Shown here piece after piece: positions 1 through 11,576 of a stretch of DNA of 64,000 nucleotides. Position numbers and translations under genes: made by a program. The notes under the pieces were generated by a model. The model was given only the letters and a program-made list of their open reading frames with translations, was not told the DNA's origin and did not search any database. The stretch is from Fasciolopsis buskii (Eukaryota > Platyhelminthes > Trematoda > Plagiorchiida > Fasciolidae). The stretch lies in assembly GCA_008360955.1 (NCBI GenBank), contig LUCM01008482.1, forward strand, positions 62,001-126,000, read 5' to 3'. How positions within the stretch are numbered: the first letter of the stretch is position 1; the number at the start of each line of letters is the position of its first letter.

Positions 1-1355
1 TCTTTGCAAGATCTGTCTAATTACCGTCCCATGAACCACACGCCTGTTATCTCCAGGGTTATGAAATAGGTGGTAAAAAGATCCATCGTGGACTATCTTT
101 TAGCCCTCATACTCTTTATCCCCAAAGAGCACGAATTTCTCCAATCCTGTTTGGGCTTCATCTGTCAATTTGACTTCCTAAACCTTGTAACCAACCTAGC
201 GAACCGGGGTATGGCTTCGAAAATATCTACCTCGATATGTCTAAGGCCTTTGACCGTATCCCTCACCCACATCTTATATAAAAGTTAAGCTCCTTTGGCA
301 CCACCGATCCTCTTCCATCCTGGCTCTCGTCTTACCTAACCCTAAGATCACAAGTGGTCTCCACCGACGGCATTATCTCAAATCCCAGACCTGTTACTAG
401 TGGCGTCATGCAGGGCAGAGTACTTGGTCCCCTGCTATTCCTTATGCATATTAATGATGCACTAGATTCAATATCTCACGGCGTCCCTCTCCTGTTTGCT
501 GATGACAAAAACAGTTTACCCTTTTAAGCCCAATGAAGTTAGCACTACGGCTAGAGATATTTGTGCTTTGTCTGCTTTGGACAATTAGTGTACCTCCTAG
601 ATGAGAGGTCCTCTACCGACATCAGCAACATGCTCACATATGAGTGGACATTACCTAGGGATTACATTTCGCTACGCGGATCTCCTGTCGCATGTAGACT
701 CAATTTGTGACCTTGGTCTCAATTATTCAGCCTCTCTTAATTTCTCGGAGCGCGTAGTTATTCATTCGGCTAAAGCTAGGACAAATTGTTATCTGATTTT
801 TCGCACAATGAAACTATCGGACAGCATACTCAACATTTGTAAAACACGTTCGACCACTCCTTGAGTATGTCACTTTGATATACTTCAGCACGTCAAAGTC
901 TGATAGGATTTCCAATGAGTGTTCAGAGACGCTTCACTAAGCAAGCGATAGATTATTCGACGGCTCTAAATTACGATAAACTCTGTTCAGCCCTCAAACT
1001 TCAGCCACTTTGGCTACGGCGACTGAGACTTAACCTGGCTTTTCTACCTAATCTGGTGAATAGGCGCTCCTTCTCCACCGACCCACCTATTTTCCCCTCT
1101 GTCAGCCCCTACCCTCTCCGTCACAGGTCTTTAACCATCCATGAAGAAGTCGCCAAATCCTCTTTAAGGTCGCATTTATTTCCTGTTGTTTATGCCAAGC
1201 TTTGGAACAAAATTCCCATCGGCATTCGGTGCATACAGAATCAATCCTGTTTTAAGGCTGCCCTAAACACTTACCTTAGTGTCACCCATGTCCATCAATT
1301 CACCAACATCCATACCTCAGAAGAGTGTGCTTTTGAGTTAGCCTTCGATTTCTAA
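1..1355 (+). mobile_element. Degenerate CR1/jockey-type LINE, reverse transcriptase and C-terminal region
   Basis: Reading across frames gives a reverse transcriptase in order: a fingers segment DLSNYRP near 10-30, a palm segment resembling MSKAFDR near 240 (written LSKAFDRI-like with damage), V(M)QG(R)VLGPLLF near 405-440, and LLFADD near 490-510 where the catalytic aspartates are followed by a lysine. Downstream, 600-1355 carries the thumb/C-terminal part (LGLNYSASLNFSERVVIHSAKA, LIFRTMKLSDS, and a final LWNKIPIGIR block near 1200). Stops and frameshifts separate these pieces, so it is inactive. The 5' end lies outside the window. Known for the family: target-primed reverse transcription of its own RNA. 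The clade call is inferred from motif spacing; CR1 versus jockey is not settled. Confidence 0.8.
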
Positions 1356-3035
1356 ATACGCACCCCACTCCTCTATTTCTAATTAGCCTCTACCTTTCAT
1401 AGCACTCTATCTGAGAGCGCAAGAGAACTTAATACACTAGCACAATATGGAGAGCGCCAAAGATTAACCGTCTCTGATCGCCGGGTAAATGGAATAGCCT
1501 TGAGCATTCTATGGGAGATACATGTTTGTCAAACCACTATGCCCAAAGCTTCCCAACTGACGGACGCGCAAATATTAAGGATATGCCTCCCCCGCTTTCC
1601 CATCCACGCCCATACTTCTCAGCTCTCTTATTTACTTATTTACATTTCCTTTGCTACTCAGCACAACGCCTCATCTGGAACACTTTCCAGACTGCAGTCT
1701 TCTTCATTTTTTCTCGCTGTCTAGACACCCCGCGTTTTCGAGGAATACGCTATTAGTAGTATTAAATAAATCAACAGAAATAGACCAAGCTACGCCGTAA
1801 TCCAACGTTTACTTCCATCCTCAATACATCATCCTTCATGAAGAATTAAGCATAATTCTCCATTAACAGTTCTGTTTTCTGTATTAGGTCACCAGCGTAG
1901 AGCATGCTGGCCATAACAGCTGCCAAGAAATATACAGCATCACTACGGAGTAGTCATCAACTTCCTGCAACCTGATCCCAGAACAATCCTGGCCACCCTA
2001 GAACATAAGTTCTTTATAATTACCCAACTTAGATCAGAAGAAATCGGCAGTCCTCAGAGCTCCATTTTCTCTCTCTGCAAAACGTTTCACGAAATCTTGT
2101 TCTCCAGGTTATTAAACAGACTTCACAGTATTCCGTCGCCTTCTTCAGCGTTTAATCGGCCCCTTATTGCTGTTATATGACTTCCTAATTCACCTTATAT
2201 AATGTACCTCTTGAGTTCGACTAGATTCCATTCAATTATTTTATCCCCACTGATCTTCAATTCCTCAACCTAACATTTTTGTCCGTTACATAACGCTCTC
2301 GACAGTCATATCTCGACATCCGCCATCGAGCTCCTCTCAGGTCTTGCGCCAGCGACCTGCACATTCAATGCACTTAACCACGAAATGACTTGCGGTACAT
2401 TGCTCACGAACAGCTCCGGAATACTGTACAATCTTGCAAAACATTTGTGCAGTTTTCAATTTTGTCTCGCATAACCGTACAGTGCGTATTGCTTTCCAGC
2501 TTCTGCTCTACGGAGTAATCGGACGCGGCATATATCCCCATATACATTCCGACTGCCGTTATCCACGTTTCCTCTGCATCATGCATGTAAAATTTGATCT
2601 TGCTTTGTGCATGCCTCTCGCAAACCGGAAATATACAATAATACTTATTATATGCAACGTCTGTAGGACCAGAATGAGATCCTCTCTCGAGCGCGGTCAG
2701 GCCTATCTGTCTCACTATAAATTTATCCGAAGGACGACAAAACCTGACGCAATACTCATTTCGAGGGTTTTACAAGCTTCGCTTGCCAACCCAGTTATTC
2801 GTCTATCTTTTACTACTTGAATCAGGATCTGTTCGCTGAAGCTGAATGTAATGGAGTACCGCAAGACTAGGTCTCTGAATGTGAGGGAAAGCAATAATTT
2901 CGCGGTTGGTTTCAAAGATTTCTTCAGAAATGCGGCGTTTGTGCTTGGGTATTCTGCCTGTTTTAGGCCGATAATTTCATCGATCAAACTGTGCCCCGTG
3001 AATCAAGCGACAGTAGATAATTTTCACCTCACCTA
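1356..3035. other. No recognised gene; probable LINE 3' tail then unassigned sequence
   Basis: The first 150 bases are probably the 3' untranslated tail of the LINE ending at 1355. The rest holds only short open frames on both strands (for example 2404-2987 minus) that show no family motif, no convincing splice pairing and many overlaps with each other. I see no RNA gene or repeat structure here. Confidence 0.5.
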
Positions 3036-3390
3036 GAGTAGCGTAAAAATTACGAGGGTAAAACGTAAACACAATTTTAAACCGCCTGCGTACAGAAAAA
3101 GAATACCATGAATATTTATTTGAAAAACGTCGCTGATGTAGAGCAGAAAAAGCAATGGGCCTAATGTGCTTCTTTGAATAACCCAGCTAGTAATCGGACG
3201 AGGCCGGGATGGATTTTCATTTACATTCACCACAAGCATTCTATAGGCCAATAAAGAAAACCAAGCCAGCAGGGCGGTCTATACCCAAGCCCTTCGATTC
3301 CACGAGAAGATTACGATGAGACACACCATCAAAAGCATTCGTCACATCTAAGAAAATCATAAACACCAACTTTCCGTTGTCTGATTAGTG
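3036..3390 (-). mobile_element. LINE reverse transcriptase fragment (CR1/jockey type)
   Basis: Read on the minus strand from about 3383 downwards: FLDVTNAFDGVSHRNLL (the first catalytic palm motif, normally D.SKAFD.V.H), then a segment equivalent to the LGI..P...W stretch. After a frame break come RPRPITSWVIQRSTLGPLLF and an LLYISDV block, and a decayed LFLYAGGLK where LFLYADDLK is expected; the second catalytic aspartate is lost. Only about 350 bases remain, so this is a fragment abutting, in opposite orientation, the plus-strand LINE that starts at 3389. I cannot tell which inserted first. Confidence 0.7.
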
Positions 3391-5198
3391 TCCCCAGCAA
3401 AATTCTTGAAAGCAATTTCAGTCGCATCATCCTAGCACAACTAAGGGACAAGAACCTCCTCCAACCTCACCGAAACGACACCCTACATGTTGGGTTCTGT
3501 GCCACAAACATGCTATGTCTTATGGGAAGTCTATCGCAGGTATTCGATGACTAAAGTCCTATGATATATCTGGTCCGTTAATAACTCTTGTTCGTGGCTT
3601 TTTACAGACTGCTTCTTCACTGTGACACAATGTCTCTCAAGCTCCGACCCCTCTTAAACCTGAAGGGAGTGCCGAAAGGATCAACGACTAGCCCCCTTTA
3701 GCCACGCGGATAAGATCGTTAGCTCAAATCCTCCCACCGCCCGCCAACTTCTCCACCTAATAGCTCTTTTGCTGTCTGCAACAGCCTCCTCGAAATGTAG
3801 AATCTAATGGATAGCTTTTTGAGTTCAATTCTTGGAGTTCTCAGGGGATACTCCAAAAACGTGCTCAGGATTTTCCCCAGAACGAAGGAGCGAAAATCAC
3901 TTTCAGCCACGGAGCGGTATCTATTTGAAACCGTTCACCCCAAGAAGTGTTTAAGGCACTGAATAAAGCAGCTTCCAGAATATTGCAAGAAAGGGTTTTG
4001 GGGATGTTTTATCGTAGAACACCACGGCGTTCTCTTAAAAAAGTGAGACAAGACAAAAAACAACAGCAATGCACTTAAGTCCATATAGAGGAATTTTCCT
4101 CTTATATATTTTCAAGGATTTTGTATCGCGGCTTTGCCTTGTGTATTACGGAATCCTCGGTTAGTTAAATCCCTTATCTTCGGGGGCGATTTGCGTATCC
4201 CACGTTACCCTCGCAGCAAAAAGCACGCCGCCGGGATCGACTGTGAGAGAACTTACAAAGGAAGACAATAAAACCCTGGGGTAAAGCAGGTTCCCAATAG
4301 GTCCGTGTAACACATCTTGACTCCAAGAAAACTGAGTTGAACTGAACTGCACTGAATGGAACCTTAGATCCCGTCGTACTTATGGGAAACATGGATTGGA
4401 AAATCCGTGTCTCATGTTTGCTGACGTCAGCAAACTACTGGGGAAAACGAAAAGTCAGGTGATGAGGTTTACCTGTGGTCGGTGAGCTGGGATCTTTGAT
4501 TGAACCTGAGCTAGTGCCAACGGCTCATCGAAGCTGAAGCATATTCCCCTCCCCACATGGGTCCACCTGGGCACCAGGTCACGATGGACAAGACTCAGCA
4601 AGCAAGAGACCTCGAGATAGTCGTGGGTGCAGACTTCAAACCTAGTCTGCAATGTCAGAAGGCAGCCAAGAAGACAGTGTTCCGTAGGCCAACTTAGAAG
4701 GACCGTCGGATCTAGAAAGCCTAAAGTTCTGCCGCCGTTCAAGGCATTTGTCAGGCCGCACTAAGAATACTGTGTACAGGCATGGAGACCATACTACGTA
4801 AGAGATAGTAAAGTGCCGGGACAGGTTCAGCGTGTTTTTACACGGTGGATTGTCATTGGAGGCACATGGGTTTTGAGCAAAGACTGAGGGCGCTTGGCTT
4901 GCACTCCCTGGAATGACGTAGAGAAAGAGGCGACTTAATACAGGCTTTCAAGGTCATTAAAGATCTGGCCGAGATACAGGGTCACCGTGGAGCCCTAATT
5001 CAGTTGAGGGGAGCGATACACTTAGAGGGAACGGAATAACGATGGAGCCAGAACACAACGACCGGATTGAAAAGCAAACTGTTTACCACATGAGTGATGA
5101 ATGACTAGAACAAGCTACCGGAGGACGAGGTCAAGGAAGGATCGGTGCGGGAACTAGACAATGCGTAGCTGACTGCATTTGGAGAGGACAATGTGTGA
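3389..5198 (+). mobile_element. Degenerate CR1-like LINE with an internal insertion
   Basis: The reverse-transcriptase start (KILES, ILAQLRDKNLLQPH near 3395-3470) runs to a decayed GVPKGSTTSPL near 3680-3705. The catalytic box resumes only near 4405 (LMFADVSKLLG). Between them lie about 700 bases that do not belong, starting with a SINE fragment. From 4440 to 5198 the C-terminal half is clear: DLEIVVGADFKPSLQCQKAA, ALRILCTGMETILRKR-like, EQRLRALGLHSLE, RGDLIQAFKVIKDLAEIQG, NKLPEDEV, and a terminal TAFGEDNV followed by a stop at 5196-5198. This is the classic CR1-type C-terminus. Many stops make it a dead copy. Confidence 0.85.
3704..3800 (+). repeat. tRNA-type SINE family 1, 5' fragment
   Basis: A segment with the RNA polymerase III B-box region (CAAATCCTCCCACCG) followed by the CCACCTAATAGCTC body matches the better copies at 27.83-27.98 kb and 45.9 kb. 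It sits exactly where the host LINE (3389-5198) is interrupted, between its GVPQGS-like motif and its catalytic FAD box. The remainder of the ~700-base interruption (3800-4400) is not recognised. Confidence 0.55.
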
Positions 5199-6056
5199 AT
5201 TGTAGGGTAGAGGTAATGGTTGAGAGGAGAGCATTTCATTAATTGCATCCTTCCTTAAGGGAATTGAAGAGGGTTTTCCACCTTGCCGTTGTCGAAGTAT
5301 CGTCATATCGAAGGAGATCTCGGTACAAGAACCTGGGCGATCAGGCATCGCGCCGCATATTCTTGTAATCTATCTGGAAATGGAACTGGAATTTCAAGGT
5401 CGGCGAGTAGCGCAAAGCCCGTAGCGCTTTCAGACGTAAAATGTCCGAAGTCGTTGACCCTCTGGTAATCTCCTTTATACTCATCGTTGGCGCATCCTGT
5501 AGGAAGCCCTCAGGGAGGAGTGTAAACAAACTTCTGGTTGCCAAGATTTTGTGAAGAAACTGGAAGACTGTGGCACGAGACAGTCGAAGACTAATGAGTC
5601 GTGTGAGGAGGAGTTTATTGACCTTTTGGAATGTGCTGACAAATGTCTGGCTCCCAAGTTATTCAGCCATCTGAAATGAACAAAGTTTTTAATAGTGTAA
5701 CATAGTGTGCTGTATGGGAATGCTCAAAAATATGCTAATTTAGTACTTCCTCTTCTCATCTCAATCCCGGCCAGTAATATGATTTGGATTTAAGCGGCTG
5801 CTTTGTTGTTGTCATGACGTTACTTCACAAACCGTAGGCTGATTTAAGCATATTTCATTCACAGTTCTCGGCGGGCTATAAGTATGCTATGGCAAATATG
5901 CGACGTAGGTGGCAGTGAGATTTGCAGCTCACTTCATTTGGCTAGGCTGTCGTATGCAGCGGAAGCTGCGGTTTTCTGATAAACTGAGATTTATCCGAAA
6001 TTTCACTTCACTCATTTTCAGATCTGCTAGATCGATGTGTCCACTTGACCTTTTCA
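5199..6056. other. No recognised content
   Basis: This lies between the stop of the CR1-like LINE and the 3' end of the inverted RTE copy. It contains short overlapping open frames on both strands around 5150-5540, without motifs. Nothing else is seen. Confidence 0.5.
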
Positions 6057-7630
6057 TAATCATCATCGTTCAGCGTTAAACAGCGAGGCAAGCCTCAGTG
6101 ACCGCTACTTTTACAAGTTTCTGTGAAAAAGTGACTAGCCAAGGGGAACAGGGAGTGAACCTACACAGGCGAGAAAAAATGAGATGCAGCCCCAGCCAAC
6201 ATACGAGACAAAGGTTAACTGTACAAACGCACTCTTTCAATCATTCTGATTCGACAGAAAATGACAACATGATCGCCATTGTTCGCAGTTCATTGTCACA
6301 TCCTTCAGTGTCTCCAGCCACCTAGTTGACGAGGTTTTCGGACCTCAACCACGAAGACGCGAGACACCTACTTCACCTATGTTCACTATNNNNNNNNNNN
6401 NNNNNNNNNNNNNNNNNNNNNNNNNNNNNNNNNNNNNNNNNNNNNNNNNNNNNNNNNNNNNNNNNNNNNNGACCTCCACACGGCTTCTTCAATTCCTTGG
6501 GAGGAACACAAAATAGGGCAACACGTGACTCGATCAGCGTAGTCTACTAAGTTTCATACACTGAAACAAAGTATTGTGAGAGCCGGCACCTAGTATTAGA
6601 TTTCTGACCTCCACATTACTCACCCGGTCACTCCATCCAATCCTATCCATACTACGTAGACATCCGTGGTCGAAAACCTTTAACCGACGAACATCTCCCA
6701 CACAAATATTCCATGTCTCGCAACCGTACAACAGAACTGAACTCACTGCGGCACATTACACACGATCTTTCAACTTCAGTGAAATATCAGGCCGACGCCA
6801 CAAGTGCTTCAGTCCAGCGTAAGCTGCTCGAGCCTTGGATACAGGCGTATTTACCTCCACTGCCGAGGTACCATCCTTCGACATGCAACTGACAAGGTAA
6901 GTGAAACGGACCACAATCAGGTTTGACACTACTCTCGTCCGTTCTTTTAACAGCACTTTGCACTTTGAACGTGCAAAGCACACGCCAAACAGAGCAACCG
7001 ATCTCGACAGACTATCTGGTGCCCGTTGTGCATAGTCCGCAGACTCGAAAAGGTGCAACGCCATCTGCATAATCTAAGTCACAGCTTCCCTCCATTCTCC
7101 AGTTCGACTCCTACATTCTGAAGACCCAAAGCATCTTCTATCATCTCGTGCATGGCGAAGTTGAACAGGAGTGGAGAGATGGGACACCCTTGTGGTACAG
7201 CACTAGTCGTTCCGAATGAGGTTGATAGTTCACCGTATACCCCCACGCGACCATAGGTATGCAAGTACATTGCTCGCAACAGGTTCACGAACTTCACTGG
7301 AATACCCTTACGATGGAGAGCACTGAATAGTTCTGGTCGATCCACGGAGTCGAAAGCACCTTTCAAGTCCAGAAAGACTATGATCGTAGGGCGGCGGTGT
7401 TTGTGGCGTGTGTCTAGTAACTACCGGAGAGTGAATATCTGGTCGATGCAACCTCGATCTGGACGAAATCCGGCCTGCTGTTCGAGGATGTTACTCTCGC
7501 GAATTGGTGTCAAACGGCGCAGCGTTATCGAAGCTAAGACGTTAGTAGCCATCAGAATTAAACTAATGTCACGATGATTGCTACAGTCGCTCCGTATGCT
7601 CTTCTTGGAGATGGTTACAATCAGCGACTC
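6057..7630 (-). mobile_element. RTE-like family 1, 5'-truncated minus-strand copy; left arm of inverted repeat
   Basis: On the minus strand this carries the RTE palm (FLDLKGAFDSVDRP near 7370-7330), VPQGCPISPLLFNF near 7155-7198, a damaged catalytic box, SVLLYGCETW near 6712-6741, the DRVSNVEVRNL block and a short 3' UTR. It ends at about 6057 in a CATCAT-type run (GATGAT in element sense). It is the reverse complement of 10030-11525: paired positions sum to 17660 on the 7630 side of the gap. The assembly gap 6390-6470 interrupts it. Identity to the right arm is essentially complete from about 6141 to 7630, while 6057-6140 is clearly more diverged. It is 5'-truncated at 7630. Confidence 0.9.
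6390..6470. other. Assembly gap (81 N)
   Basis: A run of 81 unknown bases inside the left arm of the inverted repeat. The matching stretch of the right arm is only 35 bases (11190-11224), so the gap length is probably an estimate. Confidence 0.99.
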
Positions 7631-8589
7631 GCCCCATTGTCTGTTGAACGGAACCGGTGCATACCCGTCACTGCCTACAACGCCTGAAGCAATGGATAGC
7701 GCGGTCCTGATTGTCCTGTGACGACCGATGTAGTGCGGATTTGATTCCTTGTGCTATTAATTGAGGAATTCAGTCACTAAGCAGAAGAAGGATTAGTTTT
7801 CCCAACTGAAGTCATTGGTTCTAACAAGAACTCGTTGGAAAGGCAGCTGGGAGTGGCTGAGTGGAAACCCATCTACTTGAACCAATTATGGTTCCACTCT
7901 ATTCTCCAAATGAGTTACCACCTCAAATCAACACGAACTTGGAGGATCCGGAGAGCATTTCGTGAGGCCTCTACCCATTGGCCTTCCAGGCAAGGTTGGG
8001 CCCTCGGCTTGAGATAAGCCCTTCTGTATAACTCGTTGGGTCAAAGAGCTACATAAGGCGTCTTCCCACGTCAAGATGCACTCTCACTGCGACGGTACTC
8101 AACAACACTTATCGGCTTGTCTCGATTGGAAGTACCCTGTACTTGTTGGCGCCCCGTGTCGCAAGCACAATATGGATCCTTGCATCCAGATATCGCAGCT
8201 AGACTGTCTGGTCGCTGCGCGATACGTCCAGCGGCCGATGGGTAAAGATGTCTATATCCGGGTTAAGCAGTGTTCGCAACTCCAGTCTTCGCCCACCGCT
8301 CACTTTGGCCAAGTCCGCACAGACATTGTTAATCTTTTGATGCCACCATAGTGCTATGCCTGGTCACAAACATGGATATACTTATTTACTACATGGTCCC
8401 CACCAACTGTCAAGATCCAATCAATGGCTCCACACTTCGCAGAGAGACGGACAACTGTATATGGCTATTTCTATTTCGCTCATTAATTCACCCTGTCTCT
8501 TCCATCTCAAACCAAATCTCTCCCCAGCCCACCTACCTGTTGTCAAATGGTGTAGTAAGCGGTTTTCAAGCTGTTGACATTTTCTCAAG
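7631..8589. other. Inverted-repeat spacer, possibly the RTE 5' untranslated region
   Basis: This lies between the truncated end of the left RTE copy and the first recognisable endonuclease codons of the right copy. Open frames such as 8076-8351 have no family motif. The position suggests at least part of it is the 5' UTR of the right-hand element, but I have no internal evidence for that. Confidence 0.4.
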
Positions 8590-11576
8590 CCTTGTCAGCC
8601 TCTGAATCTCGGTTCCTTTAATGTGCACATTCTAGCGCAGGCTGGCCAACAGACGTGTTCAGCTCTGACAATGACCTCGTTTTTGATTGATGTTTGCTAC
8701 GTCAGTAAAACAAGAATTTAGAATTCGAGTCGAGTAATTCAACTAACCACGCCTAATATCTAGTCAAGGTATTTCCTGCACACTTCCGGAGACGAAGCAG
8801 CTCAAGCTGTGGATCCACGCGGTGTAGCAATAGTCCTAAGTGAAAAGGCCGAGGTGGTCCTTCTATACTGAATTCCCGTTAAGACCCCCGACAGACTGCA
8901 GCAATGACACGCAAAAAGAAGTTTTATGATGACCTCGTCATTCTTGTTCAAAAGAGCAAAGGCTCTGACATTGCAGTGGTAGCGAGTGATTTTAATGCAC
9001 AAGTTGGAAGACTGTGTACCAAAAGCCTGTTTAGATGAGCGGTGCACCTTGCCTGCTCAGCGAATACATAACGAGGGAAGTCTTCTCCGACTTTGTGCTA
9101 ACAATCATTTATTCCTGTCCGGCACGAAATTGCAACACGGTTTGCGTTGCGCAGTGGCATAGAGCTCTAACATGACAGATAGTCTGAGTCACATCGACTA
9201 TATCGCAGTAAGCTACCGCTGGTGCGGCTGTACAGAACTGTAGATCGTACTGGACCATGTACGTCGAATCGGACCAACCGTTACTTTTATTGCGATATTT
9301 GCTGCAGCTTGACGACCATCGACATAGGCCATAAGCCCGATTGGCCGTCGAACGTCTGTCTGATTCGGCAGTTCGCAACAACTATGAACAAGAACTATCC
9401 GACAAACTAAGAACCTCGACCAGCAGCGATGTAGACGATGAAATCAAGCAAGTGATGCGTACGACAGCAGGTTTCGCCTGTGGTCCTAGTTCCAGCGTTC
9501 ATCAAAGACACCAAACCCTGCAAGGGTCAGCGCCCTAATAATAAACAGGTGATTAGAACTCATCGACAGCTGCAGCATCAGTGACGGTAAGTCTTAAGAA
9601 TGGCCGTGAAAAATGGCGGGTTAAGGTAGCTGAAGAGATGGAAGTGGCGGCCGCTTCAGGTGACAGTCAAAGACATTTTAAGTTTATCAGTGACACACTT
9701 CGGTTACTGAAGTTGTGTGCGACAGGAATGGAGAGCTCATCCATAGTAGACAGCAAAAGCTGGACCAGTGGGTTGAGCACTTCAAGGATCAGTTTAGCTG
9801 GCCGGACGCCAATGTATTTTGTTCGAAATCTGCGGTTGCGTATCCGTGGGTGTCTCTTGACCACTAAACGGAACTGGAAGAGTCAAATATTCGACTTCTG
9901 AATGGAAAAGTAACCGGTGCCGACGAACTTCCCCCAGTTCTTCTAAATTGGGCGGAGAAACCTCGATAAACTGAATTACTTTCTTTGTTCGTGATATGGA
10001 ACGAGGAGCGCCTTCCGTCATTGTCCGGTGAGTCGCTGATTGTAACCATCTCCAAGAAGAGCATACGGAGCGACTGTAGCAATCATCGTGACATTAGTTT
10101 AATTCTGATGGCTACTAACGTCTTAGCTTCGATAACGCTGCGCCGTTTGACACCAATTCGCGAGAGTAACATCCTCGAACAGCAGGCCGGATTTCGTCCA
10201 GATCGAGGTTGCATCGACCAGATATTCACTCTCCGGTAGTTACTAGACACACGCCACAAACACCGCCGCCCTACGATCATAGTCTTTCTGGACTTGAAAG
10301 GTGCTTTCGACTCCGTGGATCGACCAGAACTATTCAGTGCTCTCCATCGTAAGGGTATTCCAGTGAAGTTCGTGAACCTGTTGCGAGCAATGTACTTGCA
10401 TACCTATGGTCGCGTGGGGGTATACGGTGAACTATCAACCTCATTCGGAACGACTAGTGCTGTACCACAAGGGTGTCCCATCTCTCCACTCCTGTTCAAC
10501 TTCGCCATGCACGAGATGATAGAAGATGCTTTGGGTCTTCAGAATGTAGGAGTCGAACTGGAGAATGGAGGGAAGCTGTGACTTAGATTATGCAGATGGC
10601 GTTGCACCTTTTCGAGTCTGCGGACTATGCACAACGGGCACCAGATAGTCTGTCGAGATCGGTTGCTCTGTTTGGCGTGTGCTTTGCACGTTCAAAGTGC
10701 AAAGTGCTGTTAAAAGAACGGACGAGAGTAGTGTCAAACCTGATTGTGGTCCGTTTCACTTACCTTGTCAGTTGCATGTCGAAGGATGGTACCTCGGCAG
10801 TGGAGGTAAATACGCCTGTATCCAAGGCTCGAGCAGCTTACGCTGGACTGAAGCACTTGTGGCGTCGGCCTGATATTTCACTGAAGTTGAAAGATCGTGT
10901 GTAATGTGCCGCAGTGAGTTCAGTTCTGTTGTACGGTTGCGAGACATGGAATATTTGTGTGGGAGATGTTCGTCGGTTAAAGGTTTTCGACCACGGATGT
11001 CTACGTAGTATGGATAGGATTGGATGGAGTGACCGGGTGAGTAATGTGGAGGTCAGAAATCTAATACTAGGTGCCGGCTCTCACAATACTTTGTTTCAGT
11101 GTATGAAACTTAGTAGACTACGCTGATCGAGTCACGTGTTGCCCTATTTTGTGTTCCTCCCAAGGAATTGAAGAAGCCGTGTGGAGGTCAACAGATGACG
11201 TGGCAACGTGGGATGAGAAAATGTATAGTGAACATAGGTGAAGTAGGTGTCTCGCGTCTTCGTGGTTGAGGTCCGAAAACCTCGTCAACTAGGTGGCTGG
11301 AGACACTGAAGGATGTGACAATGAACTGCGAACAATGGCGATCATGTTGTCATTTTCTGTCGAATCAGAATGATTGAAAGAGTGCGTTTGTACAGTTAAC
11401 CTTTGTCTCGTATGTTGGCTGGGGCTGCATCTCATTTTTTCTCGCCTGTGTAGGTTCACTCCCTGTTCCCCTTGGCTACTCACGTTTTCGTGAAAACTTG
11501 TAACTCAGGTTAAAAGGTAGCGGTCGTTGGGGCTTGTCTTACTGTTTAACGCTGAACGATAGTAAGGATGATGACT
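8590..11576 (+). mobile_element. RTE-like family 1, longest copy: AP endonuclease plus reverse transcriptase
   Basis: Endonuclease remnants come first: FNVHILAQAGQQTCSAL near 8615, IDVCYVSKTRI near 8680, DFNAQVGRL at 8988-9014 (conserved catalytic DFN), and SHIDYIAVSYRW near 9187 (the terminal DH-type motif region). The linker covers 9240-9900 (RNNYEQELSDKL near 9370). The reverse transcriptase follows: QQAGFRPDRGCIDQIFTLR near 10180-10236, FLDLKGAFDSVDRP near 10285, VPQGCPISPLLFNF near 10462. The catalytic box is decayed to YADG near 10585-10598, just after a stop made by a small deletion. SVLLYGCETW lies near 10920. A short 3' UTR ends in GATGATGA-like sequence at 11576. Multiple stops and indels make it inactive. 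Confidence 0.9.

Noticed and set aside
2404..2987. Two adjoining minus-strand frames next to a LINE fragment
   Set aside because: They do not match the expected region downstream of the YADD box of that LINE and show no other motif.
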